Positions 21,012-29,559 of a stretch of 46,306 nucleotides of DNA are shown here, one piece after another. Source of the stretch: Parvibaculum sp. (lineage in GTDB: Bacteria > Pseudomonadota > Alphaproteobacteria > Parvibaculales > Parvibaculaceae); the NCBI GenBank assembly GCA_013823365.1, contig PNMC01000004.1, positions 1-46,306 of the forward strand. The letters are read 5' to 3'. Numbering within the stretch: the first letter of the stretch is position 1; each line of letters begins with the position of its first letter. Under the pieces are notes generated by a model. It searched no databases and was not told the DNA's origin. It saw only the letters and a list, made by a program, of their open reading frames with translations. The position numbers were made by a program, and so were the translations under genes.

Positions 21012-21869
21012 TTGTCCCGCATCGCTTATGTTAACGGCCGTTACATTCGCCACGCCGAGGCCGCCATCCATATCGAGGATCGGGGCTACCAGTTTGCCGA
21101 TGGCGTCTATGAGGTCTGCGGCGTCCGCGCCGGTAGACTCATGGATGAAAGGCTTCACCTCGAAAGGCTGGAGCGCTCCCTCGCCGAATTGCGGATCGGC
21201 CCGCCGCTGAGCATTCCCGCCCTGCGTCTCGTGATGCGGGAAGTGCTGCGTCGCAATCGCGTGACGGACGGGCTTGTCTATCTTCAGATCACGCGGGGTG
21301 CAGCGCCCCGCGACCATCCTTTCCCTGTGAAGCCGGTGCGCCCCGCACTCGTCGTCACGGCGAAGCGCCTCAATGCGGACCGGATCGCTGCGGCGGTCGA
21401 GAAGGGCGTCGCGGTCGTCACGCTGCCGGATATCCGCTGGGGCCGGCGCGACATCAAATCCGTGTCGCTTCTGCCCAATATTCTCGCCAAGCAATCGGCG
21501 CGCGAGGCGGGCGCTTACGAGGCGTGGCTGGTGGACGGGCAGGGCAAGGTCACCGAGGGCTCTTCCACCAACGCCTGGATCGTCGACAAGGAAGGCCGCC
21601 TGATCACCCGGCCCGCAGGCCCCGACATCCTGAACGGCGTCACAAGGCTCGTTCTCCTTGCGGCGGCGCGAGGCGAAGGGATGGAAGTCGTCGAGCGGGC
21701 CTTCACGCCGGAAGAGGCGAAATCGGCTCGCGAAGCCTTTATCAGCGCTTCCTCGGCAATCGTCATTCCTGTGGTCTCGATCGACGGAGCGCCGGTCGGA
21801 AACGGCGCCCCGGGCTCCCTTTCCCTGCGCCTGCGCGAGGCTTACATGAAATACTGCGAGCTGACCTGA
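21012..21869 (+). CDS. dat: D-amino-acid transaminase
   Basis: PLP fold-type IV aminotransferase (285 residues). The PLP lysine is K149 in RRDIKSVSLLPN, and EGSSTNAWIV binds the cofactor phosphate. IEDRGYQFADGVYEV near residue 21-35 is more like D-alanine transaminases than branched-chain ones. It would interconvert D-alanine and D-glutamate for peptidoglycan. The start is TTG 21012 with AAAGG about 8 bases upstream; there is no closer ATG in frame. Its place between trkA and hfq is conserved among alphaproteobacteria. Confidence 0.88.
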   Translation: MSRIAYVNGRYIRHAEAAIHIEDRGYQFADGVYEVCGVRAGRLMDERLHLERLERSLAELRIGPPLSIPALRLVMREVLRRNRVTDGLVYLQITRGAAPRDHPFPVKPVRPALVVTAKRLNADRIAAAVEKGVAVVTLPDIRWGRRDIKSVSLLPNILAKQSAREAGAYEAWLVDGQGKVTEGSSTNAWIVDKEGRLITRPAGPDILNGVTRLVLLAAARGEGMEVVERAFTPEEAKSAREAFISASSAIVIPVVSIDGAPVGNGAPGSLSLRLREAYMKYCELT

Positions 21870-21915
21870 TCGGAACGGCGCCCTGAAACGAAGAAATGCC
21901 GCAAACCGGTCGAAT

Positions 21916-21945
21916 TGCAGGTGCGAACGCAATTTCGCACTTGCA
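21916..21945. other. Stable hairpin upstream of hfq
   Basis: Arms TGCAGGTGCGAA (21916-21927) and TTCGCACTTGCA (21934-21945) pair over 12 positions with a single G-U pair and a 6-base loop. No T-run follows. It lies 47-76 bases after dat and about 145 bases before hfq; it may be a processing or protein-binding site. Confidence 0.6.
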
Positions 21946-22030
21946 GCATGAATTGAAACGCATGACTGTAGGGTATTGAGAGCCGCAGCCAGATTCCCCC
22001 TTCCAGCTCGGGAAACTGTGCAAAGAAAAA

Positions 22031-22057
22031 GCCGGGCCCCGGCGGCGAAGGTCCGGC
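22031..22057 (+). other. Stem-loop in the hfq leader
   Basis: GCCGGGCC (22031-22038) and GGTCCGGC (22050-22057) form an 8-pair stem with one G-U and an 11-base loop, ending 32 bases before the hfq ATG. Together with the hairpin at 21916-21945 it makes the 220-base dat-hfq gap structured, which fits known post-transcriptional control of hfq but is not proof. Confidence 0.45.
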
Positions 22058-22089
22058 CCCACGAACTTTGAAAAATGGGGTTTACCCAT

Positions 22090-22335
22090 ATGGAAAAAAC
22101 TCACAACCTTCAGGACACGTTCCTGAACCATGTCCGCAAGAACAAGACGAACCTGACGATCTTCCTCGTCAATGGCGTCAAGCTTCAGGGTGTGGTTACC
22201 TGGTTTGATAACTTTTGTGTGTTGTTGCGCCGGGACGGACATTCGCAGCTCGTATACAAGCATGCGATATCGACCATCATGCCGGCCCAGCCCGTTCAAC
22301 TCTTCGAACCCGAAGGGAACGGGGATGAGGCCTGA
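22090..22335 (+). CDS. hfq: RNA-binding protein Hfq
   Basis: Sm-like hexameric RNA chaperone that pairs small RNAs with mRNAs. The 81-residue protein begins [18 protein letters not shown]8, F42 in [11 protein letters not shown] and Y56-K57-H58 in QLVYKHAIS are the Sm1/Sm2 RNA-contact residues. ATG 22090 gives the standard N-terminus; an in-frame ATG at 22075 would add five residues. A GGGG stretch lies at 22077-22080. It is followed after 23 bases by hflX, the usual pair. Confidence 0.97.
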   Translation: MEKTHNLQDTFLNHVRKNKTNLTIFLVNGVKLQGVVTWFDNFCVLLRRDGHSQLVYKHAISTIMPAQPVQLFEPEGNGDEA

Positions 22336-22347
22336 GCTTTCTCAGGC
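22330..22347 (+). other. Hairpin over the hfq stop codon
   Basis: Perfect arms GCCTGAG (22330-22336) and CTCAGGC (22341-22347) with loop CTTT include the hfq TGA (22333-22335) and end 11 bases before the hflX TTG. No T-run follows, so it is unlikely to terminate; it may tune or uncouple hflX translation. Confidence 0.5.
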
Positions 22348-22358
22348 AAGAGAACCGA

Positions 22359-23777
22359 TTGACGGACGACCATAACGAACAGAATGACGACGGCAGGCGG
22401 GCTTCGGGCGGCTTTCAGGTGTCTCCGAAAGAGCCGACGCGCGCCTTCGTTCTTGTGCCCTGGCTGAAATCCGCCGCGCGGCAGGCAAAGCGGGAAGAGG
22501 GCGGCAGCCGCTCTCCCGAGTCCCGGCTGGAGGAAGCCGTGGGCCTCGCTGCTGCCATCTCGCTCAACGTCGTCGGCACGGCCGTTGTGTCGCTCACGAC
22601 GCCACGCCCGGCCACGCTGCTTGGCGAAGGCAAGGTGGAGGAACTGAAGGGGCAGCTTGCCGAACTCCGCGTCGAGCTTGTGGTGGTCGACGGCCCGCTC
22701 AGCCCCGGCCAGCAGCGCAATCTCGAAAAGGAGTGGAAGGTCAAGGTGCTGGACCGCACCGGCCTCATCCTCGAGATTTTCGGCGAACGCGCCCATACGC
22801 GCGAAGGCTCGCTTCAGGTCGAGTTGGCGCATCTCAATTATCAGAAGACGCGGCTCGTGCGCAGCTGGACCCACCTTGAGCGCCAGCGCGGCGGCTTCGG
22901 CTTCCTCGGCGGCCCGGGCGAAACCCAGATCGAAGCGGACCGGCGCATGATTCAGGAACGCATCACCAAGATCGAGCGGCAGCTCGAGACGGTGACGCGC
23001 ACCCGCGAACTCCATCGCAAGAAGCGGCGCGATGCGCCTTATCCGATCGTCGCGCTTGTCGGCTATACCAATGCCGGAAAGTCGACGCTGTTCAACCGGC
23101 TGACATCTGCGGGCGTTTTCGCCGAGAACCTTCTTTTTGCGACGCTCGATCCGACCATGCGCGCGCTGGAACTGCCGAGCGGGCGGCGGGTGATCCTGTC
23201 GGACACGGTGGGCTTCATTTCCGATCTGCCGACGCATCTCGTCGCCGCCTTCCGCGCCACGCTGGAAGAAGTACTGGAAGCCGAGATCATCCTTCATGTC
23301 CGCGATGCATCGCATGAAGAAACGGCCATCCAGAAAAAGGATGTCGAGGAAGTGCTTGCCTCCCTCGGTGTGACCAGGGAGAGCGCCGCCGAGAACGGAC
23401 AGCAGGTCGTCGACGTGCTGAACAAGATCGACCTGCTGCCCGAGGAACAGCGCGAAGCAGCAGTCAATCTTGCCGCGCGCGAGGAACTGACGATCGCGGT
23501 CTCTGCGATGACGGGAGAAGGAGCCGACAGGCTCCTCGCCCTGATCGACAGTCTTGTCCTCGACGATGAACGCCCCGTTCACCTGGATATTCCCTCGCGG
23601 GAAGGGGAGGCCATCGCCTGGCTTCATGCCAATGCGCATGTCCGCGCGCGCACCGACGATGACGAGGGGGTGGTCCATCTCGATCTTGGCATGACACCCA
23701 TCGTCGTCGGCCGTTTCGAGAAGCGTTTTCCTGACCTTGCCCGCAGGCTCGGTCCGGCTGCCGCGGCGGCACAATAG
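22359..23777 (+). CDS. hflX: Ribosome-associated GTPase HflX
   Basis: GTPase that binds 50S subunits and rescues or splits stalled ribosomes under stress. The 472-residue protein has the HflX N-terminal domain (ATLLGEGKVEELKGQL, GPLSPGQQRNLEKEW), a coiled-coil linker (about 195-215) and the G domain with G1 GYTNAGKST, G3 DTVGF and G4 NKIDLL. The likely start is TTG 22359 just after AAGAGA; no better ATG is in frame. It is downstream of hfq and followed 2 bases later by the phosphatase gene. Confidence 0.94.
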   Translation: MTDDHNEQNDDGRRASGGFQVSPKEPTRAFVLVPWLKSAARQAKREEGGSRSPESRLEEAVGLAAAISLNVVGTAVVSLTTPRPATLLGEGKVEELKGQLAELRVELVVVDGPLSPGQQRNLEKEWKVKVLDRTGLILEIFGERAHTREGSLQVELAHLNYQKTRLVRSWTHLERQRGGFGFLGGPGETQIEADRRMIQERITKIERQLETVTRTRELHRKKRRDAPYPIVALVGYTNAGKSTLFNRLTSAGVFAENLLFATLDPTMRALELPSGRRVILSDTVGFISDLPTHLVAAFRATLEEVLEAEIILHVRDASHEETAIQKKDVEEVLASLGVTRESAAENGQQVVDVLNKIDLLPEEQREAAVNLAAREELTIAVSAMTGEGADRLLALIDSLVLDDERPVHLDIPSREGEAIAWLHANAHVRARTDDDEGVVHLDLGMTPIVVGRFEKRFPDLARRLGPAAAAAQ

Positions 23778-23779
23778 CG

Positions 23780-24610
23780 ATGGATCGCTTTGCAGAAGAT
23801 GTCGCCGCGCTGATGCGGGAAGTTGCCGCGCGGGAAATCATGCCGCGCTTCCGGGCCCTTGCGGAACACGAAGTCGAGGAAAAGGAGAAGGGCGATCTCG
23901 TCACCATCGCCGACCGCGCGTCGGAGGAGTGGCTGACGCCGCGGCTTGAAGCTCTCCTCCCAGGCTCCCATGTCCTCGGAGAGGAGGCGGCCGCCGCTGA
24001 TGTCTCGCTGATGTCGCTTCTCGATCGGGACACCCGGCTCTGGACCGTCGACCCGGTGGACGGAACGGCGAACTTCGTGGCGGGGAAGGAAACCTTCGGC
24101 GTCATGCTGTCCCTGGTTGAGAAGGGCGAGGTGACGCATGCCTGGATCTACCTGCCTGTGACGAACGAGCTTGCCGTCGCGTCGAAGGGTGGCGGTGCCT
24201 GGTGGCATGATGCGTCCGGTGCCCTGCAGCTCAAGGCAGGCGCTTCACCGCACGAGCCTGCCGCGCAATCAGCCAGTTTCTATGTCCGCTTCATGCCGGA
24301 TGAATGGAAAGGCGCCATCGGCGCGCATTCGGCGCTGATCGGCAGATCCTCGTCCTTTCTGTGTTCGGCTGTCGACTACACTAATGTTGCCCGCGGCAAG
24401 CATGACTTCGTGACATACCACCGGATGTTGCCCTGGGATCACGCGCCCGGATCGTTGATCCTGCGCGAGGCGGGCGGCGTGGTGCGCAATATGGAAACGG
24501 GCCTCGATTACACCCCGCGCATGCTCAAGGGGCCGCATCTCGTGGCGCGTGATGAGGAAAGCTGGCAACGCACGGCGGATGCGATCCGCGCCCTTCGCGC
24601 GCATCTCTAG
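23780..24610 (+). CDS. Inositol-monophosphatase-family phosphatase
   Basis: A 276-residue magnesium-dependent sugar-phosphatase-fold protein. E in VLGEEAA, D/D in WTVDPVDGTANF and D in LPWDHAPGSLI are the metal ligands of the IMPase/SuhB superfamily. The exact substrate (inositol phosphate, histidinol phosphate or 3'-phosphoadenosine 5'-phosphate) cannot be read off the sequence. It starts 2 bases after hflX, so it is cotranscribed. Its TAG overlaps the last bases of the convergent mazG. Confidence 0.88.
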   Translation: MDRFAEDVAALMREVAAREIMPRFRALAEHEVEEKEKGDLVTIADRASEEWLTPRLEALLPGSHVLGEEAAAADVSLMSLLDRDTRLWTVDPVDGTANFVAGKETFGVMLSLVEKGEVTHAWIYLPVTNELAVASKGGGAWWHDASGALQLKAGASPHEPAAQSASFYVRFMPDEWKGAIGAHSALIGRSSSFLCSAVDYTNVARGKHDFVTYHRMLPWDHAPGSLILREAGGVVRNMETGLDYTPRMLKGPHLVARDEESWQRTADAIRALRAHL

Positions 24611-25407
24611 CTCTCGCGTTCCTCGCGCTTCGCCTCGTTCCAGAGGTTATCCATTTCCTCCAGAGTCGAGTCCTCCGGGCGCTTGCCCAGTGCCGCGAGC
24701 TTTTCCTCGATCCTGCCGAAACGGCGACGGAATTTGGCATTGGCGCGCCTGAGCGCCGCTTCGGGATCGACCTTCATGTGACGGGCGAGATTGGCGTAGA
24801 CGAAGAGCAGGTCGCCCATCTCGTCTTCCAGCCGGTCGGGATCGCCGCCCTTGGCAATCTCGGCGGAGAGTTCGAGCATCTCTTCATTGAGCTTGTCGAT
24901 GACGAGGCTCGTATCCGGCCAGTCGAAGCCCACGCGCGCGGCCCGGTTTTGCAGTTTCACGGCACGGGCGAGAGCGGGAAGGGCGAGCGGCACGTCGTCG
25001 AGGATACTCGCTGACGCAACGCCTTTTGCCGCTTTCTCTTCCGCCTTGATCTCTTCCCAGCGGGTCTTTACCTCGCCTGACATCCGCTCGCCTTCGCTGC
25101 CGAAAACATGCGGATGGCGCCGGGTCATTTTCGCGGAAATGGCGTCGGCGACATCGTCAAAGGCAAAGAGGCCTGCTTCCTCCGCCATGCGTGCGTGAAA
25201 CACCACCTGCAGCAGAAGATCGCCGAGCTCGTCCTTGAGGTCGTCCATGTCGCCGCGCTCGATCGCGTCGGCGACTTCATAGGCTTCCTCGATCGTATAG
25301 GGCGCGATGGAGGCGAAGTTCTGCTCGATATCCCAAGGGCAACCGTCCTGGGGGTCGCGAAGCCGCGCCATGATCGCAAGCAACCGGTCGATGGCGCGTT
25401 CGCTCAA
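24607..25407 (-). CDS. mazG: Nucleoside triphosphate pyrophosphohydrolase MazG
   Basis: House-cleaning enzyme that hydrolyses (d)NTPs to NMP and pyrophosphate. About 266 residues with two tandem MazG domains: CPWDIEQNFASI...EEAYEV...DLKDELGDLL in the first and LNEEMLELSAEI...LEDEMGDLLF in the second, giving the EExxE and ExxD metal-binding patterns. The start is TTG 25405-25407: an AGGAGAG site sits 5 bases upstream, and no ATG is close. It begins 10 bases after the stop of the symporter gene on the same strand, so the two are likely cotranscribed. It converges with the phosphatase gene. Confidence 0.95.
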   Translation of the reverse strand: MSERAIDRLLAIMARLRDPQDGCPWDIEQNFASIAPYTIEEAYEVADAIERGDMDDLKDELGDLLLQVVFHARMAEEAGLFAFDDVADAISAKMTRRHPHVFGSEGERMSGEVKTRWEEIKAEEKAAKGVASASILDDVPLALPALARAVKLQNRAARVGFDWPDTSLVIDKLNEEMLELSAEIAKGGDPDRLEDEMGDLLFVYANLARHMKVDPEAALRRANAKFRRRFGRIEEKLAALGKRPEDSTLEEMDNLWNEAKREERES

Positions 25408-25417
25408 TATCGCTCTC

Positions 25418-26839
25418 CTAGTCGCCGGAACGGTCGACGATACCGCCTGCCGAGCCGACTTGCACGACGGCGGCGGCGGCATCGCTCGCTTCATGCGGTT
25501 TATGCTCGCCCTCGAGCTCCCTGATTTCCCGGCGCAGCTTTTCCTGCGCACCCTTGTCCAGCGGGAAACCCCACATGACGGCCGCCGCCGCGAGCATGGT
25601 CAGAGCCGGCAGCGTGACATACATCGCCATGAACTGATTGAGCGTCTCGGGCGAATTGCCGCCACCCGGCATGAAGCCGATAAAGTCGAGGATCGGGTAG
25701 GTGATGCCGACGGCAAGCGCCGCACCGATCTTCGCCGTCATGGTGAGCAGCGAGTAGTAGAGCCCCGTGCGGCGCTGGCCCGTCTTCAGATAATCCGTGT
25801 CGATTACATCCGCCATGATCGAGCGGAGCAGGAAGGAGCCCGCGCCATAGGCGATCCCGTAAAGCGAGTTGCCGAGGAATAGCCACCAGAACTCGCCGCG
25901 CGGGAAGAAGATGACGAGCGGCAGCGACACGGCGCCATAGACCATGGCGATCGCGAGCGTCTTGTGCTTGCCCGCCATATGGCTCAGGCGGATCCAGAAA
26001 GGAATGCCGACAAAGCCGAAGATGAAATAGATGAGCAGCAGGAAGCTCGCATGGCGCGGCAGTTCCATCACATGGATGGCGAAGAAGATGTAGAGCGAGC
26101 CGGTAATGGCGGGCGCGATATTGACCAGCAGATCGGCGAACAACACGCGCTGTAGCAGCCTGTTGCGGGCGATGATGGCCCAGGCCTTCTGCCACGGAAT
26201 TTGTGCCTGCGGCACCGACTTGAATTCCGGCGCTTTCCAGACGGCGAGGCCCACGGTGATCGGCAGCAGGATCAGAATGAACCAGCCCATCGCCGCGACT
26301 TTCTCCCGGCCGCCGGCGCCGTCCTCAGCCAGCATCTCGATGATCGCGGGCAAGGCAAGCACGGTGAACATGCCGAGGATCAGGAGAAACTCGCGTACGC
26401 CCTGGATGGTCGAGCGCTCATCGTAATCTTCGGAGAGTTCGGCTCCCCACGACATGTGGGAAATGGTGAGCAGCGTCCAGCCGATATAGAGAAAGAACAT
26501 CCAGGTCGCGAGATAGACCCAGGTGACCGGCGGGCTCGGCATGAAGAGCATGTAGCCGGAAATCAGCAGGATCGGCGTCGACAGGACGATCCAGTGGCGC
26601 CTGCGCCCCCAGCGGCTCGGAAAGCGGTCGGACACCATGCCGAGAACCGGATCGGTGAAAACGTCCCAGAAGCGCGCCAGCATGAATATCGTGCCGGCGA
26701 CTGTGAGGCCGAGGCCCATTTCATGGCCATAGAAGGGAGGCAGATAAACAACGATGGGCAGGCCGAGCGCCGCCATCGGGATCGAGGGCAGGGCATAGGC
26801 GCCCATCTGCCAACGCGTGACATTCTTCCGTTGTTGCAT
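25418..26839 (-). CDS. Glycoside-pentoside-hexuronide (MelB-type) cation symporter
   Basis: A 473-residue major-facilitator protein with about 12 hydrophobic segments. The stretch ARFWDVFTDPVLGMVSDRFPSRWGRRR is the MelB/GPH signature, whose Asp residues bind Na+ or H+. GPH carriers take up sugars or sugar-like compounds with a cation; the substrate here is unknown and no sugar-catabolic genes are adjacent. The C-terminus is a charged cytoplasmic tail (LREIRELEGEHKPHEAS). It lies upstream of mazG in the same orientation. Confidence 0.85.
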   Translation of the reverse strand: MQQRKNVTRWQMGAYALPSIPMAALGLPIVVYLPPFYGHEMGLGLTVAGTIFMLARFWDVFTDPVLGMVSDRFPSRWGRRRHWIVLSTPILLISGYMLFMPSPPVTWVYLATWMFFLYIGWTLLTISHMSWGAELSEDYDERSTIQGVREFLLILGMFTVLALPAIIEMLAEDGAGGREKVAAMGWFILILLPITVGLAVWKAPEFKSVPQAQIPWQKAWAIIARNRLLQRVLFADLLVNIAPAITGSLYIFFAIHVMELPRHASFLLLIYFIFGFVGIPFWIRLSHMAGKHKTLAIAMVYGAVSLPLVIFFPRGEFWWLFLGNSLYGIAYGAGSFLLRSIMADVIDTDYLKTGQRRTGLYYSLLTMTAKIGAALAVGITYPILDFIGFMPGGGNSPETLNQFMAMYVTLPALTMLAAAAVMWGFPLDKGAQEKLRREIRELEGEHKPHEASDAAAAVVQVGSAGGIVDRSGD

Positions 26840-26991
26840 TTCGTCCCCTGATGGCCGACGGCGCTCTGGCTTCCCGCGCCCGTTTTGGGCGTCGTTATTG
26901 ATTATTTGTCAGCGTCGCTAAGGAAGCCGATTGTTCGCCGATTGTCCATGCTTTTCGCTACGGAAAGTGTGGTTTTGCCACGTGATGTCCG

Positions 26992-27642
26992 TCAGGCGAA
27001 GTTCTCGTCGGCGACAAAAGGGTTTGTCCGCCGTTCGGCACCGAATGTCGAAAGGGGGCCGTGGCCCGGGACGAAGGTGACGTCGTCGCCAAGCGGCCAA
27101 AGCCGCTCGCGGATGGACTGCACCAGCGCGCCGTGATCGCCGCGGGGGAAGTCCGTCCGGCCGATCGACCCCTGGAACAGCACATCGCCGACCAGCGCCA
27201 GCCGCGACGGTTCATGGAAGAAGACGACATGGCCGGGCGTGTGGCCGGGGCAGTGGACAACGTCAAACGTAAGTCCGGCGACTTCGACCTTGTCGCCATG
27301 CTTGAGCCAGCGGTCGGGCCGGAAGGAGCCCACAGCCCCGAACCCGTATTTCGCCGCTTGGTCCGGCAGGGATTCGATCAGGAAAAGATCGTCTTCATGC
27401 GGGCCTTCGATGGGGACGCCGAGTTCCTTCGCAAGATCGCCTGCGGCCGCGGCATGGTCGAGATGGCCATGAGTCAGCAATATCTTCTCGATGGTCACGC
27501 CGGTTTCCGCGGCAGCCGCCTTGATCCGCGAAAGATCGCCGCCCGGATCGCTGACCGCACCGCGCATGGTCTCATCGTTCCAGATCAGGGTGCAGTTCTG
27601 CTGGAACGGAGTTACGGGAAGTATGGCGGCTTTCAGAGCCAT
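26992..27642 (-). CDS. Metallo-beta-lactamase-fold hydrolase, glyoxalase II-like
   Basis: A 216-residue zinc hydrolase. Zinc ligands are in LLTHGHLDH (H58, H60, D62, H63), HCPGHTPGH and VGDVLFQGSIGRTDFP, closing with VPGHGP. It resembles YcbL-type short glyoxalase II proteins that cleave thioesters such as lactoylglutathione. The ATG at 27640-27642 (MALKAAILPVTPFQQN) is the family start; the frame continues open to 27882 but across a region with the sugar dehydrogenase promoter. It is divergent from the sugar dehydrogenase gene. Confidence 0.88.
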   Translation of the reverse strand: MALKAAILPVTPFQQNCTLIWNDETMRGAVSDPGGDLSRIKAAAAETGVTIEKILLTHGHLDHAAAAGDLAKELGVPIEGPHEDDLFLIESLPDQAAKYGFGAVGSFRPDRWLKHGDKVEVAGLTFDVVHCPGHTPGHVVFFHEPSRLALVGDVLFQGSIGRTDFPRGDHGALVQSIRERLWPLGDDVTFVPGHGPLSTFGAERRTNPFVADENFA

Positions 27643-27733
27643 CGACGCGACCTTTGAACTGTGAAATTCGATAGGGCCGAACCTAAGCCAATTGCGTGCG
27701 ATTTGAAATGCGGCGCTTTCCGGGCCGGACCGC

Positions 27734-27758
27734 GGAACCCTGAGGCCCTCCCATGGTT
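27734..27758 (+). promoter_or_regulatory. Candidate EcfG-type promoter of the sugar dehydrogenase gene
   Basis: GGAAC (27734-27738), 16 bases, GGTT (27755-27758), compared with the alphaproteobacterial general-stress consensus GGAAC-N16/17-CGTT. One mismatch. It lies 42 bases before the GTG start. Confidence 0.4.
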
Positions 27759-27799
27759 GACGAGCGACACTTTCCGCCCCCAGCCAAGGAGGAAGTCCC

Positions 27800-28975
27800 G
27801 TGATTTCTGCTCGCGCTTTCGCATTTGTATCCGCCGCGCTTCTCGTGGCCGCTCCGGCCGCCGCCCAAAACGACTCCGTCACCGCCGGAGGCTACACGCT
27901 GAATGTGGAAACCGTCGCTGAAGGGCTGAGCCACCCCTGGGGGATGGCCTTCCTCTCCGAAACCCACTTTCTGGTGAGCGAGCGCAACAGCGGCAACATA
28001 CGTGTGGTGAACCGGGACGGCGGTATTTCCGAGCCGGTCTGGACCGCCGAAGACCTTTTCCGCTACGAGGGCGAAACCAGCCGCAGCCAGGCCGGTCTTT
28101 TCGACATCGTGCTTCATCCCGAATTTGCGTCGAATGGCTGGGCCTATGTCAGCTATTCGCGCGCGACGGAGCGCGGCGCGGCCCTCACCGTCATTCGCGC
28201 GCGCGTGGCGCAGAATGGCAGCGGCGTGAGCTTCGAGGATGTCGAGGACATCTTCGTCATGAAGGAGGAGGATCAGGACTCCAGCGGCCTGCATTTCGGT
28301 GGCCGCATGGCCTTCGACCCAGCTGACAACTCGCTTTATTTGTCAGTCGGCGAAAGGCGGAACATCTCGCGGGCGCAGGACGCCTCCGACCAGGCCGGAT
28401 CGGTCCTCAGAATGACGGATACGGGAGAGCCGCATCGGGACAATGTGAGCTTCGAGGTCGATGAAGAGGAGGGCACTTCGGACCCTTATCTCTTCTCCAT
28501 CGGTCATCGAAACATTCAGGCCTTGGGCATCCACCCGGCGACCGGCGAAATCTGGGCCGCCGATCACGGCCCGCAAGGCGGCGACGAACTCAACCTTGTG
28601 ATTGCTGGCAACAATTACGGCTGGCCCAAGATTACCGGCGGCATTGATTATTCGGATGCGCAACTCGGTTCCGGAACCAGCATGGAAGGCATGACGCCGC
28701 CGGTTCACATCTTCGAGGAAACCAAGGCTCCGTCTGGGCTGACCTTCGTTCCGGAAGGTTCCGCGCTCGAAGAATGGGCTGGGGATATGCTCATCGGCGC
28801 CATGTATGCCGAAGCCGTCGTCCGTGTTCGCCTGGAAGAAGGCGCTGTGGCCGACAAGGAGACCATAGAGATCGGCCGGCGCATCCGCGATGTCCAGATT
28901 GGTCCCGACGGGCACATCTGGCTGTTGACCGAGCATTCGGATGGAGAAGTGCTGCGCCTCGCTCCGGCGAGCTGA
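27800..28975 (+). CDS. Periplasmic PQQ-dependent aldose-sugar dehydrogenase (GSDH/YliI family)
   Basis: A 391-residue secreted protein with a signal peptide (about 1-23, ending APAAAQ). The body is a six-bladed beta-propeller of the glucose/sorbosone dehydrogenase family: GLSHPWGMAFL, GLFDIVLHPEFASNGWAYVSY, GHRNIQALGIHP, WAADHGPQGGDELN and GNNYGWP are the recurring signatures; the HGPQGGDE segment lines the PQQ/calcium site. It would oxidise aldoses in the periplasm and pass electrons to the respiratory chain. The start is GTG 27800, with AAGGAGG 7 bases upstream. No PQQ biosynthesis genes are in the window. Confidence 0.9.
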   Translation: MISARAFAFVSAALLVAAPAAAQNDSVTAGGYTLNVETVAEGLSHPWGMAFLSETHFLVSERNSGNIRVVNRDGGISEPVWTAEDLFRYEGETSRSQAGLFDIVLHPEFASNGWAYVSYSRATERGAALTVIRARVAQNGSGVSFEDVEDIFVMKEEDQDSSGLHFGGRMAFDPADNSLYLSVGERRNISRAQDASDQAGSVLRMTDTGEPHRDNVSFEVDEEEGTSDPYLFSIGHRNIQALGIHPATGEIWAADHGPQGGDELNLVIAGNNYGWPKITGGIDYSDAQLGSGTSMEGMTPPVHIFEETKAPSGLTFVPEGSALEEWAGDMLIGAMYAEAVVRVRLEEGAVADKETIEIGRRIRDVQIGPDGHIWLLTEHSDGEVLRLAPAS

Positions 28976-28988
28976 TCGGCGAAGGGCA

Positions 28989-29004
28989 CGGGCCGCAAGG
29001 CCCG
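28989..29004. other. GNRA hairpin after the sugar dehydrogenase gene
   Basis: Perfect stem CGGGCC (28989-28994) and GGCCCG (28999-29004) closes a GCAA tetraloop, 14 bases after the stop. No T-run follows; it may stabilise the 3' end or help Rho-dependent termination. Confidence 0.4.
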
Positions 29005-29026
29005 GACCCCGTATCCTCGATAGCCG

Positions 29027-29040
29027 ATAATATATATTAT
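29027..29040. other. 14-base AT-only palindrome
   Basis: ATAATATATATTAT at 29027-29040 is a perfect self-complementary sequence made only of A and T, in a GC-rich chromosome and between the sugar dehydrogenase and the first small exported protein. It could be a protein-binding site or an easily melted region. Confidence 0.6.
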
Positions 29041-29132
29041 GGCGACTAAATAGGTCGCGTAATGGCTCAAAGCCGTCGGTCGCCACAGTTTCTCCGGACT
29101 CTCGCCCATGTTTGGGTAATTCGACGGCACAT

Positions 29133-29158
29133 GGAAACCAATCCGCCAGCCGCTCGTT
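29133..29158 (+). promoter_or_regulatory. Candidate EcfG-type promoter, first small exported protein
   Basis: GGAAA (29133-29137), 17 bases, CGTT (29155-29158): one mismatch to the GGAAC-N16/17-CGTT consensus. It lies 52 bases before the ATG at 29211. Confidence 0.4.
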
Positions 29159-29210
29159 CTTCTGGCACTACGGGGACTTGATGTGAACCATTGTCTGGAG
29201 GAAAGATCCC

Positions 29211-29537
29211 ATGACGAACTTCAAGAAGCTTCTTCTCGCCGGTACTGCCAGCCTTGGCCTGATCGCCGGCCCCGCGCTTGCTGCGGATATGGACGCGCCC
29301 GCCGGTGGCGCTGCGGACACGCAGATGGAAGGCGCTGTGGAGCTTTCGCCGGCTGCCGATGCGGAGACCACGCTGCAGGCGCTCGGCTACACCGACATCG
29401 AACCGGTCGAAGCTGAGGGCGATGCTTCCGAGGATGGCGTGCAGCGCTTCAATGCCACGAACATCGATGGCGACCGTGTGACGGTGGAGTTTGACGCCAA
29501 CACGGCGACGGTGATCGGCGAAGAGCCCGCCTACTAA
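29211..29537 (+). CDS. Small exported protein with PepSY-like C-terminus, paralogue 1
   Basis: A 108-residue protein not known to me by name. Residues 1-24 are a clear signal peptide (KKLLLAG...GPALA). A short Ala/Asp-rich region follows, then a C-terminal module from about residue 58: LGYTDIEPVEAEG, a strand with FNATNIDGDRVTVEFDANT and ATVIGE, which looks like a single PepSY-type repeat. A ribosome site GGAGG lies about 9 bases before ATG. It is the first of three tandem genes that share this plan. A periplasmic location is likely; function unknown. Confidence 0.75.
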   Translation: MTNFKKLLLAGTASLGLIAGPALAADMDAPAGGAADTQMEGAVELSPAADAETTLQALGYTDIEPVEAEGDASEDGVQRFNATNIDGDRVTVEFDANTATVIGEEPAY

Positions 29538-29559
29538 TCCCGTCTCCGGGATTGACGAG

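Noticed and set aside
22296-23774. 492-codon minus-strand frame opposite hflX
   Set aside because: Antisense shadow of hflX, which has intact G-domain motifs.
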